In this document: piece by piece, positions 16,015-25,312 of the stretch
Position numbering within the stretch: position 1 is the stretch's first letter
Layout of the letters: every line of letters starts with the position of its first letter
Assembly: GCA_000745135.1 (NCBI GenBank)
Contig: JQNH01000001.1
Location: forward strand, 1,798,001 to 1,862,000
Origin: Rhizobiales bacterium YIM 77505
GTDB taxonomy: Bacteria; Pseudomonadota; Alphaproteobacteria; Rhizobiales; Beijerinckiaceae
DNA: 64,000 nucleotides
Reading direction: 5' to 3'
Notes under the pieces: generated by a model
What the model was told of the DNA's origin: nothing
Seen by the model: only the letters and a program-made list of their open reading frames with translations
Database searches by the model: none
Program-made: the position numbers and the translations under genes

Positions 16015-17790
16015 TCATTTCAAGCTGTCCTTCCGCTCCGCCGCCTGCCGGATTCCACCCGCATAGGCCCGCGCGTAGAGCTCACGCGCCTTCGCGACGT
16101 CGGCGCGGACGCCGTAGGTCCGCCAGGTCGCGAGCATGCGCGGGTCATAGGTCTCCGCGAGCGCGAAGGCGGCGTGGGGATCGCCAGCCTCCTGGACGCG
16201 CTCGAGCACAAGCCGCGCCCCCTTGATGTCGCCCTGACGAACGAGGGCTTCGCCGCGCGCGAGCGCACGCGCCACATCGCCGCGCGGGGACGTGGCGACC
16301 TGCGCCGAGCCGGACATGGATGCCGGCGGAGGGCTGTCGTTGCCACCGGCAGGGTCCCGTGACGCTTTGTCGGCGCTTTGCCCTGCCTCGAGAGCAGCGA
16401 GCCGCACCCGCAATGCTTCCGCTTCCTCCCGGGCCGATGACACCTCGCTCGCCAGCCGCGCGGCGCGGTCGCGGTCGCGAAGGAGCGCCTCGGCCTGATC
16501 CTTGACGAACTTCAGCTCCTGGCGTGCGAGCATCAGCTCGCGGCTGAGAGCGTCGGCCCGCTCGCGCTCGCGGGCCACGACCTGCGTTTGTTCGAGGGCG
16601 GCGGCGCCGGTCGAGGCAGCGCCAGCTTTGAGCTCTGCGAGTTCCGCTCTCACAGCCGCGATCTCGCTGGCGAGAGCTTTAGCGCGCGTGCGCTCGAGCT
16701 CCAGGTTGTTGGCCTGCTCCACGCCTGCCGCGACGGCATTCGCGTAGGCGGCCTTGACGTCCGCGATCTCCGCGGCAGCGGCTTCAGCCCGCGCTCGGAT
16801 CGCGCCGCCTTCCTCCTGGGCGGCCGCAAGTTGCCGGGCGAGCGCTGCGCTGCGTTCACGCTCCTGCCGGAGTTCATCCGTCCGCTCGGCGGCGACCGCC
16901 TCCGCGGACCGCATCGCCTCCAAGGCGTCGCGCTCTGCGCTGATCACGCTGCGCGCATTGGCCTTCAGGGCTTCGATGATCAGGTTCGCAGCGGCGAGCT
17001 GGCGGGCGAGCGCGTCCGCCCGCTCGCGCTCGCGCTCCATGGCTGCGGCCGCTTCTCGTGCCGCCGCTTCCTGCGCCCGTGCCGCCGTCTCAGCCGCCTG
17101 CAGCGCCGATGTCGCGGCCGCGGAGCGGGCCTCCAGGGCGCGAATGGTTTCGCGCGCTGCCGACAGCTCTTCGGCGAGGGCGTCGAACTTTCCCCGCCCT
17201 GACTCCTGCGCGGCCTCTCGGCCGACCACTGCGGCTGTGGCTTGCAGCGGTTCGGCCGGCGAGGCGCCGACCGGGATTGCCGCCGAAAGCGCGCCGGTGA
17301 CTGAAGCGCCTTGCGTGAACGGGGCAGCGGAGGCCTGCTTGATCTCGAGGGACGGTGCGCTCCAGAACGCAGCGCCCGGCTCGTGAAGGCGCGAAAACCA
17401 GGATCGACCGCTCTGGACGAGGGCAGCAATCTCACGTCCGCCAAACGGAACGAGGCCGAAGCCAAGCGCAGCCGTAATCGCAATCACCACGAGCATGCTC
17501 GCGCCGGCGACACCGATCATCTTGCGCGAGGCTTGACGCCCCGCCTGGTGCGCGACCCTCCCTTGGGCCTCCCCTCGCGCCTCCGTTCCCTCCCGCGCGG
17601 ACCCGCTTGCGCAGACCTGGGGGAGGCGGGTCCAATGGGTCGGCTCCAACCCGGCCGGGTCCCCGTTCTCTCGGACCCAGGCTCCAGCCTCGCGCGACCA
17701 ACGGGCGACCTCGTAGCCACCCGTCGGTTCATCGAACAGCGCAACGAACTCGCCGCTCCTCGCGCCCGCCCCAATGGGTTCCAATTCCAT
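16015..17790 (-). CDS. Membrane-anchored coiled-coil protein with C-terminal Sel1-like domain
   Basis: This 591-residue protein starts at an ATG preceded by GGGGAGGC. A small cytoplasmic domain (about 1-55; GGYEVARWSREAGAWVREN) and a linker precede one transmembrane helix (about 91-115). A long periplasmic coiled coil, rich in Ala, Glu and Arg with repeated ALARQLAAA-type units, spans about 185-465. The C-terminus (about 510-585; GDIKGARLVLERVQEAGDPH, then TYD) matches the C-terminal domain of the protein at 4023-4865. The neighbour downstream is TAXI copy 2. The arrangement suggests a rod-like tether for a periplasmic complex. Function is inferred from context. Confidence 0.85.
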   Translation of the reverse strand: MELEPIGAGARSGEFVALFDEPTGGYEVARWSREAGAWVRENGDPAGLEPTHWTRLPQVCASGSAREGTEARGEAQGRVAHQAGRQASRKMIGVAGASMLVVIAITAALGFGLVPFGGREIAALVQSGRSWFSRLHEPGAAFWSAPSLEIKQASAAPFTQGASVTGALSAAIPVGASPAEPLQATAAVVGREAAQESGRGKFDALAEELSAARETIRALEARSAAATSALQAAETAARAQEAAAREAAAAMERERERADALARQLAAANLIIEALKANARSVISAERDALEAMRSAEAVAAERTDELRQERERSAALARQLAAAQEEGGAIRARAEAAAAEIADVKAAYANAVAAGVEQANNLELERTRAKALASEIAAVRAELAELKAGAASTGAAALEQTQVVARERERADALSRELMLARQELKFVKDQAEALLRDRDRAARLASEVSSAREEAEALRVRLAALEAGQSADKASRDPAGGNDSPPPASMSGSAQVATSPRGDVARALARGEALVRQGDIKGARLVLERVQEAGDPHAAFALAETYDPRMLATWRTYGVRADVAKARELYARAYAGGIRQAAERKDSLK

Positions 17791-17963
17791 TGTTATGCCT
17801 CCCCTGCCTTGGGAAGCGGCCGTCTTCGCGACCCGTGCCTGATCAGGAGGACACTAGACGATTGGTCCCTCCCGCGGCGTAACTTTTGTAAGTGTCCGCG
17901 TTCGCGCCGCAGGCCAGTATGCGCGAGGGCCGTCCGGAGAAGGCTCCCGTGGACGAGATCGCG

Positions 17964-19262
17964 ATGTCATTGACCACCGAGCCGCTCGCAGGGGCCGAGA
18001 CCTCGGCAGCGCCGCAGGCGCCGCGCCTCTCCTTGTCCAAGGACAAGATGCGCGTCCTGCTTCTCGAAGGCGTGAGCGAGAGCGCGACGGCGCTCTTCAA
18101 GGCGGCCGGCTACACCAATGTCACGAGCCTGCCAACGGCGCTCGCCGGCGCCGATCTGCATGAGGCCATCGCCCGCGTGCACGTCCTCGGCATTCGTTCA
18201 CGCACCCAGCTTGCCGAACCCGATTTCGCCGCAGCGGCGCGGCTCATCGCCGTCGGCTGCTTCAGCGTCGGCACCAACCAGGTCGATCTCTCGGCCGCGC
18301 GCAGGCGGGGCATTCCTGTGTTCAATGCCCCCTTCTCGAACACCCGTTCCGTGGCCGAGCTGGTGCTTGGCGAGATCGTGATGCTGCTGCGGCGCGTCTT
18401 CCCGCGGTCGGTCGCTGCTCACGCCGGGCGGTGGGACAAGTCGGCCGAGAACAGCCACGAGGTGCGTGGCAAGACGCTTGGCATTGTCGGTTACGGCAAT
18501 ATCGGCTCGCAGCTCTCGACTCTTGCCGAGGCCGCCGGCATGCGCGTGGTGTTCTACGATCATGCCGACAAGCTGCGCCACGGCAACACCGAACCGACCG
18601 CGACCCTGCGTGAGCTGCTGGCGATCAGCGATGTGGTGAGTTTGCACGTGCCGGAAACGCCCGCGACGCATCGCATGATCGGCGCTCCCGAGATCAAGGC
18701 GATGAAGAAGGGCGCTTATCTCATCAATGCCAGCCGGGGCACCGTGGTCGACCTCGACGCCCTGGCCGACGCCTTGCGCGCAGGCCATTTGCGGGGCGCC
18801 GCGATTGACGTCTTCCCGGTCGAGCCTTCGTCGAACGGCGGCGCCTTCCGCTGCCCTCTCCAGGGGATCGAGAACGTCATCCTGACCCCGCATGTCGGCG
18901 GCTCGACCAGGGAAGCGCAGGAGCGCATCGGCGCGGAGGTCGCGCGCAGGCTGATCGACTACAGCGATGTCGGTTCCACCACCGGGGCGGTGAACTTCCC
19001 TCAGGTGCAGCTTCCGGCACGTCCGCGGGGCATGCGCTTCATCCACGTCCAGGAGAACGTCCCGGGCATGTTGCGCCGCCTGAACGAAGTGTTCGCCCGC
19101 CGCGACGTCAACATCGCCGCCGAATACTATCAGACCGACGGCGAGATCGGGTACGTGGTGGTGGAGACCGACGAAACGGGCGAGGACGGCACTTCCATCC
19201 TCTCAGAGCTTCGTGCCCTGGAGGGAACGATCCGCGCACGCCTGCTCTACCATCGACACTGA
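17964..19262 (+). CDS. serA: D-3-phosphoglycerate dehydrogenase
   Basis: Oxidises 3-phosphoglycerate to 3-phosphohydroxypyruvate with NAD+, the first step of serine synthesis, in the cytoplasm. From the ATG at 17964 the protein has 432 residues; a GTG at 17892 and an ATG at 17919 are in-frame alternatives with weaker context. The NAD-binding motif GIVGYGNIGS, the active-site region NASRGTVVDLDAL and the catalytic His in LTPHVGGST are present. A C-terminal ACT domain (HVQENVPGMLRRLNEVFARR) indicates the short Escherichia coli-type enzyme, which serine usually inhibits. The gene is divergent from the coiled-coil gene; CGTAACTTTTGTA (17878-17890) lies between them. Confidence 0.93.
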   Translation: MSLTTEPLAGAETSAAPQAPRLSLSKDKMRVLLLEGVSESATALFKAAGYTNVTSLPTALAGADLHEAIARVHVLGIRSRTQLAEPDFAAAARLIAVGCFSVGTNQVDLSAARRRGIPVFNAPFSNTRSVAELVLGEIVMLLRRVFPRSVAAHAGRWDKSAENSHEVRGKTLGIVGYGNIGSQLSTLAEAAGMRVVFYDHADKLRHGNTEPTATLRELLAISDVVSLHVPETPATHRMIGAPEIKAMKKGAYLINASRGTVVDLDALADALRAGHLRGAAIDVFPVEPSSNGGAFRCPLQGIENVILTPHVGGSTREAQERIGAEVARRLIDYSDVGSTTGAVNFPQVQLPARPRGMRFIHVQENVPGMLRRLNEVFARRDVNIAAEYYQTDGEIGYVVVETDETGEDGTSILSELRALEGTIRARLLYHRH

Positions 19263-19276
19263 CGACCCACGCGCGC

Positions 19277-19810
19277 TCAAGCCGCGGCGCCGTCGGGATA
19301 CGAGAGAACATGGGCGTCGAAATACTCCGCCCAGAGGGCGGCAACGGACGCATCCGCGGCTTCGCTCCGGCTGACATTGCGCGCAGCATCGTCCTGGCTG
19401 GCCAGGAAGACGGCCGAGGTGAGCAGCGCAAAGACATCCTCTTCCGCCTCCGAGGCCACGGGGCCGTACATGGCTTGCGCGAGCTGAACCGCGTGCCGGC
19501 AACCGGCCTCGAACGCGCGGTGCCTCCCGAGGCTGAGCAGGAACAGCTCCTCGCCGACGATGTCGTCTCCCAAGCCCGAGAGCTTCGCCCAAGCCTCGGC
19601 TTGCGCAAGGGCAAGCGCATGCGGGGTCAAGCGACCGGTCGCCCGCCGGGCGACGAGCGTGACGAGCCCGACCACGAGGCCGAGGATGTAGGGGTCGTGC
19701 CACGCTCCCTCGGGGATGTCGCCAAGCCGCTGACGGCTCTGCGCCACAAGGGGCGCGATGGTCGTCACCGCCGCCTTCCGCGCCCGTCGCGCCCGCCACA
19801 AATCAAGCAT
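19277..19810 (-). CDS. Conserved hypothetical protein
   Basis: From the Met at 19810 the protein has 177 residues; an ATG at 19864 and a TTG at 19870 would extend it. It is helix-rich and soluble (GDDIVGEELFLLSLGRHRAF), with an acidic C-terminus. The sequence looks like a conserved Hyphomicrobiales protein without assigned function. It is convergent with serA, only 14 bases separating the stops, so the two transcripts must overlap. Confidence 0.7.
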   Translation of the reverse strand: MLDLWRARRARKAAVTTIAPLVAQSRQRLGDIPEGAWHDPYILGLVVGLVTLVARRATGRLTPHALALAQAEAWAKLSGLGDDIVGEELFLLSLGRHRAFEAGCRHAVQLAQAMYGPVASEAEEDVFALLTSAVFLASQDDAARNVSRSEAADASVAALWAEYFDAHVLSYPDGAAA

Positions 19811-19974
19811 CGGCTGCGATCCACAAACGCGCCGCTCCTTGAAGGATGCGGCGCGGACGAGCATAGCCAATTTCCCGTCGGCCTTCCGCCCCCTATGATG
19901 GCTCCGGGTGCGGCCGGCGGCAACAGGGGGCGGCCTGCCGCCATCCGCACCAGCCCTACTGCAGGAGCCGGCAC

Positions 19975-20601
19975 TTGACCACGCTGCCGCCGAAACCAGA
20001 TTTCGAGGCGATCGAGGCGGCTGCCCACGAGTCAGCCGACCGGCGAACGCTCATCCTCGCCCTCATCGGCAACCTGGTCTACAGCTGGTCCAACAACGAG
20101 AGCCTTTTCATCTATGTATTGATGCTGCTCCTTGAGACCGACGAGGCCTCGGCAGCAGTGGTGTTCGTGACCCTCAACACGACGCGGGCCCGCCTCGAGC
20201 TCATCCAGCGGCTCGCCAAGGCGAAACTCCTCGACAAGGCGCTCGACAAGGAGCTCACGAAGCTCATCGAGCGGTTCAACGAGTGCACCCGCGCCCGCAA
20301 CGAGTTCAATCACTGCATGTACTTCGTCGACCCGCGCGGGGAGATCACGCACACGCAATCCATAAAGGTCCAGGAAGCCAAGGGGCGGCTGCAATGGAGC
20401 GCGCCGCGCCCCATGGACGACCCGCGCCTCACCGAGATCATGACGACGGTCGGCGAGCTGAGGCAGCTCAACCGGGACATCTGGGACTTCCTGCCTCGTC
20501 TTCAGGAGTACATGGCCCGCCGGCGCAGCGCCAAGGGATCGCAGGGGCGCAATGCCAAACCCCCGCCGGGCACGACGAACGAGCCTGCGCCTCACTCGTG
20601 A
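19975..20601 (+). CDS. HEPN-like helical protein (hypothetical)
   Basis: The start is TTG at 19975, preceded by a good ribosome site (CAGGAG, seven bases). The protein has 208 residues, predominantly helical. RARNEFNH at 106-113 fits the R-x4-6-H signature of HEPN domains (Arg108, His113), which form all-helical dimers and often act as RNases or nucleotide-handling modules. The segment NTTRARLELIQRLAKAKLLD precedes it. No adjacent antitoxin or nucleotidyltransferase gene is visible, so a toxin role is not supported. Assignment to HEPN is a motif-level inference. Confidence 0.65.
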   Translation: MTTLPPKPDFEAIEAAAHESADRRTLILALIGNLVYSWSNNESLFIYVLMLLLETDEASAAVVFVTLNTTRARLELIQRLAKAKLLDKALDKELTKLIERFNECTRARNEFNHCMYFVDPRGEITHTQSIKVQEAKGRLQWSAPRPMDDPRLTEIMTTVGELRQLNRDIWDFLPRLQEYMARRRSAKGSQGRNAKPPPGTTNEPAPHS

Positions 20602-20761
20602 TCGGCTGAGGCAGGGAGGCCATGCCGTCCGGCCATCGGCTCTCATCGCCGCCGTTTTGACGGTCGATGGCACATTTGTAACCGCACCCGCTCGGCATCA
20701 CCTCTAGCTTTGCTCCTGACGGGATCGCTCGCCGCCCCGCGGGCCAATCGACAGGGAGGCG

Positions 20762-22300
20762 TTGCCGTACGCGCCGGCTGCGATATCGCCCATGCAGGTG
20801 GATGTCATCACGAGCTTTGGTCGGACGGGCCCGCTCGGCCGCAACTGGGAGGCCGTCTATGCGGCCGATCCGGAGGCGCAATTCTTTCTGTCGTGGACCT
20901 GGATCTGGCACTACCTGCACGCCTTCAAGGGCGTGTGGCTGGTGCTGGCGGCAAAGCCCCGCGGCGCATCAGACTACGTCGCTTTCCTCCCCCTCAAAGT
21001 CCGAACCGAACTGACGAAGGAGCGCGGCTTTCATAACGAGATCGGGATGGCGTGCAATTTCGGCACTTATACGGGCCTCATCTGCGCGCCGGGCTTCGAG
21101 CGCGAGGCCATTCCGGCACTCGCCAAGTTCCTGAAGCACCATTTCCACTGGGCGAAACTGCGCTTCGAGAACCTGCTCCTCTCGGAGGAGCGGCTGCGAC
21201 TGTTCACGAACGAGTTCGCGGAATCCCGATTTGCCGAGGAGCCTCTGCCGCGGATCGATAACGGCGACAACGTCGATCAATACGTCTGTCCATATGCGGC
21301 GCTGCCGGAGAGCTGGGACGAGTATCTGGACACCAGGGTGAGCGCCAATACGCGCCAGAAGATGAAGCGCTTCCTCAAGAGGATCGACAGCTCGGACGAG
21401 TTTCGCATCACGCTGCCTGAGCCTGCCACCCTGGAGCGCGACATCGACATCCTCCTTCAGTTCTGGGAACGGAAATGGGGGCCCTACAAAGGCCGGCGTT
21501 TGCCCGGCATCCTCAAGACGCATCGCATCCTGTTCACGCGCTGCTTTGCTGAGAAGACGTTGTATCTGCCGGTGCTTTGGCGGGGCGAGCGGCCGATCGG
21601 AGCGCTCGGCAACGTCATCGACCGGCAGAAGCGCTCGATGCTTTTCATCATGGGCGCCCGCGACGAGAGCTTCAACAATCCGCCGCCGGGATTCCTCCTT
21701 CACACCTACAGCATCCGCTCCGCGATCGGCGCTGGCCTCAAGAGTTATGATTTCCTGAACGGGAACGAGCCCTACAAATACGCGTTCGGCGTTGAGGAGC
21801 GGCACCTTAAGCACTTCGCCATCGTCACCCGCAACCGGCGCAATCTCGGCGACCAGCTTGATGCAGGCACCATCCCGATCGTTCTCCAGGAGATCGCGCG
21901 CCTCTTCGAATCAAGGCGTTTCGCGGAGGCCGAACGGGGCTGCCGACAGATCCTCGCGGTGAACGGGAAACATTCCGGTGCGCTCTCCCGGCTTGCAGAG
22001 GCCCTGCAAAAACAGGAGCGATACGGCGCGGCGAAGCGAACCTTGAAGGAGCTCGTGGCGATCGACCCGAAGCGCGTCGAGGCCTGGGATCGCCTGGGCC
22101 GCGTGCTCGAGCGGCTCGGCGACACGACAGGAGCGATCGCGAGCTTCAGGAAAGTGCTGGAGCTCGTCCCCGATGATCGCGACGCAGCGGCGCGCCTTGC
22201 TGCCCTCGCATCTGCAGACGTCAGCGCCTCGCCTGCGCCCGCCCCCCTTCCTCGGCGTGCGACCGAGGCCAACGACATCGAACTGTCGCGCGCAAGTTAG
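20762..22300 (+). CDS. GNAT/FemAB-like acyltransferase fused to TPR repeats
   Basis: The frame opens at TTG 20762 with GGGAGG close upstream; the ATG at 20792 is an alternative. About 512 residues. The N-terminal half (about 15-375) resembles the CelD/FemAB-like GNAT group: WTWIWHYLHAFKG, a conserved NTRQKMKRFLKRI segment, and DFLNGNEPYKYAFG near the end of the fold. The C-terminal part (about 385-490) carries about three TPR units (AKRTLKELVAIDPKRVEAWD). CelD-like enzymes are linked to exopolysaccharide or cellulose gene clusters. It lies upstream of the type I secretion locus and could modify a surface polymer or protein; this is inference. Confidence 0.8.
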   Translation: MPYAPAAISPMQVDVITSFGRTGPLGRNWEAVYAADPEAQFFLSWTWIWHYLHAFKGVWLVLAAKPRGASDYVAFLPLKVRTELTKERGFHNEIGMACNFGTYTGLICAPGFEREAIPALAKFLKHHFHWAKLRFENLLLSEERLRLFTNEFAESRFAEEPLPRIDNGDNVDQYVCPYAALPESWDEYLDTRVSANTRQKMKRFLKRIDSSDEFRITLPEPATLERDIDILLQFWERKWGPYKGRRLPGILKTHRILFTRCFAEKTLYLPVLWRGERPIGALGNVIDRQKRSMLFIMGARDESFNNPPPGFLLHTYSIRSAIGAGLKSYDFLNGNEPYKYAFGVEERHLKHFAIVTRNRRNLGDQLDAGTIPIVLQEIARLFESRRFAEAERGCRQILAVNGKHSGALSRLAEALQKQERYGAAKRTLKELVAIDPKRVEAWDRLGRVLERLGDTTGAIASFRKVLELVPDDRDAAARLAALASADVSASPAPAPLPRRATEANDIELSRAS

Positions 22301-22740
22301 CTCGCCGCGCGAATCGGCATGGCGGCGGAGTCGACGTCGCGCACCGTCGCACCCCTTTTCCAGAGACATCCGTTGCACCGACTTGCCGCAGCTTGCGGCG
22401 CCTGAGGGCCTGAGCCGGTTCGGAGGACCACCAGAGCGGAGCGCGTGGGTACGCCAAGTGATGCGACGCTCCACAAATGTCCATAACGAGAAGATCAGCT
22501 TTTGACAGAATTGGTTAAAGCTCTGATCCTTTCCGAAAGTAAAACGAGAATTGAGGCTTGGGAGGCGTAGAGAGCTCGTACCCCCTTCGCGGACGGCTCC
22601 TGTCGCTCAGAGGTGTCGACGAAGCGGCGCATCCAGCGCCGCCGAGACGCTGTCACCCGCCGCTGCTCGAACGATCAGCGACGGACCGGTCTGCTGCGCG
22701 TGCTTGCAGCGGAAGTCGTGCCGCAGCGGCCGCAGTTCGC
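22301..22740. other. Intergenic region
   Basis: No supported gene. A CCACAAATGTCC element (22471-22482) resembles the recurrent ACATTTGT-type element in the other orientation. A stretch of relatively AT-rich sequence (about 22480-22555, including GACAGAATTGGTTAAAGC) could hold a promoter for the secretion locus downstream. Confidence 0.35.
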
Positions 22741-23025
22741 ATGCGAACTCACCGAAGCGGCGGCGTGAGCACCACAGAGAGAGGAGGCGCCCGGCTCAGA
22801 TTCCTCATCCTCGATCGACGGCTCGCCTTCGATGCGCTGCTCCTTGCGACTGCGGGAGCCCGCCCCAGAGCAGCCTTTCCGAACTCAACCGAACACAGAC
22901 CAACGCACGCCAGGGAAGCATCGGACGACATTGAGGCCGCGGACGTAGAAGATCGGCGGTTTCGAGGTCTTGAGATGCGTCTCCTGGGCGTCAGGGAGAC
23001 GTATGATGTCAGACAGCTCGAATAA
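22741..23025 (+). CDS. Possible small protein with LEPR-like motif
   Basis: An open frame of 94 residues from the ATG at 22741 overlaps the start of the next gene by 20 bases. It contains LILDRRLAFDALLLATAG, which resembles the LEPRxxFDAA motif near the N-terminus of large type I-secreted surface proteins. The rest has no recognisable features. It may be a real short gene, the remnant of a larger adhesin gene, or a chance frame. The position directly before type I secretion genes is what makes it worth listing. Confidence 0.3.
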   Translation: MRTHRSGGVSTTERGGARLRFLILDRRLAFDALLLATAGARPRAAFPNSTEHRPTHAREASDDIEAADVEDRRFRGLEMRLLGVRETYDVRQLE

Positions 23026-25198
23026 CGGCGCTATCGCTGCGGCCTTGGGAGTCGCGGTCGCGATCGAAGACACGCTGAACAACAACGACCTGCTCACGGA
23101 CAACGACGTTCATAGCAATAACGACCTCTTCAGCGACAACAACATCAAGGGCAATGACGGCAACGGCGCCGGCAACGATACCGTCGCCGATGACGGCGAC
23201 GGCAACGGGCCAGGCAACGACACGACCGGCGACGGCAACGGCGGCGGGACGGACACGGTCGGCCGGGCCAACGACGGCAATGGCGACGGCAACTATCGTG
23301 CGGCGCAGGACTCGAGCGTCGTCAACGCCAGCGGCAACAACCGCAACAACGACTCGAACGGCGGCGGCGCGCAAAGCACGGCCGACGGCGACGTGAAGTT
23401 CAACGACCTGAACAATGGCCGCGACTACAGCACCGCTGACGGCGATGTCGAAGACAACAATCGCGGGGCGGGCGACGGCAACTATCGCGCCACCGACGAC
23501 GGGGACGTGAAGGACAACGATGACAACAGCGGCGCCGGCGACTATCGCGCGTCTGAAGGCAGCTGGGTCAAGCACATCGAGATCGACAAGAGCGGCAACA
23601 ACCGCGACAACGACGACCACAGCGGCAACAACCGCGACTTCCGCGACCTCAACCACGTCCATAACGACATTCCGAACCTCTATGGCGTGAACTTCAACGA
23701 GGCCGTCCAACAGTCGCTGACCGGCGGCGGGATCAACTTCGAAAACGACCAGATCCAAAACATCTACGACGTCGACAGCGCCAACTCGCCCTACACCTTC
23801 ACCAACACCATCAATGCCAATAACGGACGGGCCGGCGATGGCGCCCGGGGCGGCGACGCCAATGGCGGCGATGCCGATGGCGGCGACGGCGGCGAAGCCA
23901 GGGGTGGCAATTCCCAGGGTGGCCTGGCGCTCGGCGGCAAGGCCGACGGCGGCAAGGGCGACGGCGGCCTGGCGCTCGGCGGCAAGGCTGACGGCGGCGA
24001 CGGCGGCAAGGGCGACGGCGGCGACGGCGGCGACGGCAATGGCGGCATCGCGGTTGGCGTCGGCGGCTCGGCGAAGTCGGACGGCGGCGATGGCGGCGAG
24101 GCTGACGGCGGCGACGGCAAGGGTCATGGCGGCGCGGCTCTTGCGCTCGGCGCGGCCAAGGCCGACGGCGGCGATGGCGGCAGGGCTGACGCCGAGGGCG
24201 GCGACAGCGAGGCCGGCAATGGTGGCAAGGCGGATGGCCTTGGCATCGGAGCCGGCATCGGGCTCGGCGGCGAAGGCGCCGAAGGCGCCAAGGCGGACGC
24301 CGGGGACGCGCTCGGCGTGGGCGTCGGTGTCGGCGGCAAGGCTGACGGCGGCGACGGCGGCGGCGGTGGCGGCGGCGGCGGCGGTGGTGGCGGCCTCGCC
24401 GGCGGTGGTGGCGGCGGTGGCGGCGGCGGTGGCGGCGGCGGCGCTGCCGACGCTGGCGACGGCCTCGGCCTCGGCCTTGCTCGGGGTGGCGATGCCACGG
24501 GCGGCGACGGTGGCGACGGCGGCCTTGGGGTCGGTGTTGGGATCGGCGCTGGCGTGGGCGTCGGCGGTGACGGCGGCGACAGCGGCGACGGCGGCGCGGC
24601 AGGCGCGGCAGGTGGAGCGGGCGGCGCTGGCACGGCGACGGTCGCAGCCACGGCGACGGGCGGTGCAGGCACCGGAACCGGCGGTGCGGCGACCGGCGGC
24701 GCAGGCGGCGCGAGCGCGGCGACGGCCGGCGACGGCACGGCGACCGTCGGCTCGAGCACCGGCGGCGCAGGCGCTGCGGGCACCGGCGGCGCCGGCGGCG
24801 CGGCGACCGGCGGCTCGGCGACGGCGAACGGCACTGGTGGTGACGCGACCGGCGGCTGGGCGGATGCCCATGCCTGGGCAGGCGACGCCTTCGGCGGCGC
24901 CGGCGGCGGCGGCGGCACGGGCGGCGCGGGCGGCTTTGGCGGCGCGGGCGGAGATGGCGGCGACTATGTCGTCACCGGCTTCAGCATCCATGACCTGTTC
25001 GGCGGAGACACCTCCGGCGCGGTCACGGGCGGCGACGGCAACTCGATCGGCCATGACGGATCGCTCGGAGCCAACGCTTCGGTGGCAGCCGGGGTGCACG
25101 TGGAGATGTTCAACAACAACATCATCCTCGGCGCGCATTCGCAGAGCCAGACGTTCTTCGCCAACATGGCCGGCGGCGACATGGATGACGTCGCCTGA
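23006..25198 (+). CDS. Asn/Asp/Gly-rich low-complexity protein, putative type I secretion substrate
   Basis: From the ATG at 23006 (AGGGAG seven bases upstream) the protein has 730 residues. Residues about 20-270 are Asn/Asp-rich with short repeats such as [18 protein letters not shown] and [17 protein letters not shown]. Residues about 275-660 are almost entirely Gly, Ala and Asp in GGDGG/GGxADGG units. The C-terminal 70 residues are more ordered and hydrophobic ([20 protein letters not shown]) and may hold the secretion signal. No signal peptide, no canonical RTX nonapeptides. It is followed by a second putative substrate and by ABC and HlyD genes. The acidic repeats could bind calcium. No known family is recognised. 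Confidence 0.75.
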
Positions 25199-25222
25199 GG
25201 CTTGCCTGAGGCTATGACTTCA

Positions 25223-25250
25223 GGGCCCGCGCGGTTCGCCGCGCGGGCCC
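25223..25250 (+). terminator. GC-rich UUCG hairpin between secretion-locus genes
   Basis: A perfect 12-bp stem (25223-25234 with 25239-25250) is capped by a UUCG tetraloop, 25 bases after the stop of the low-complexity gene. There is no T tract. It could terminate part of the transcripts or protect the 3' end of the upstream message. Confidence 0.6.
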
Positions 25251-25312
25251 ACGGGCCTACCAGTCAGACGGTGCGGAAATAAGCGCCCGCCTCACGGCAG
25301 ACGGAGACTGTG

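Noticed and set aside
23009-25138. 709-codon open frame antisense to the Gly/Asn-rich gene
   Set aside because: A by-product of the GGC-GAC repeats read on the other strand; composition is Val/Ala/Arg-rich without domains, and the plus strand has the ribosome site and operon context.
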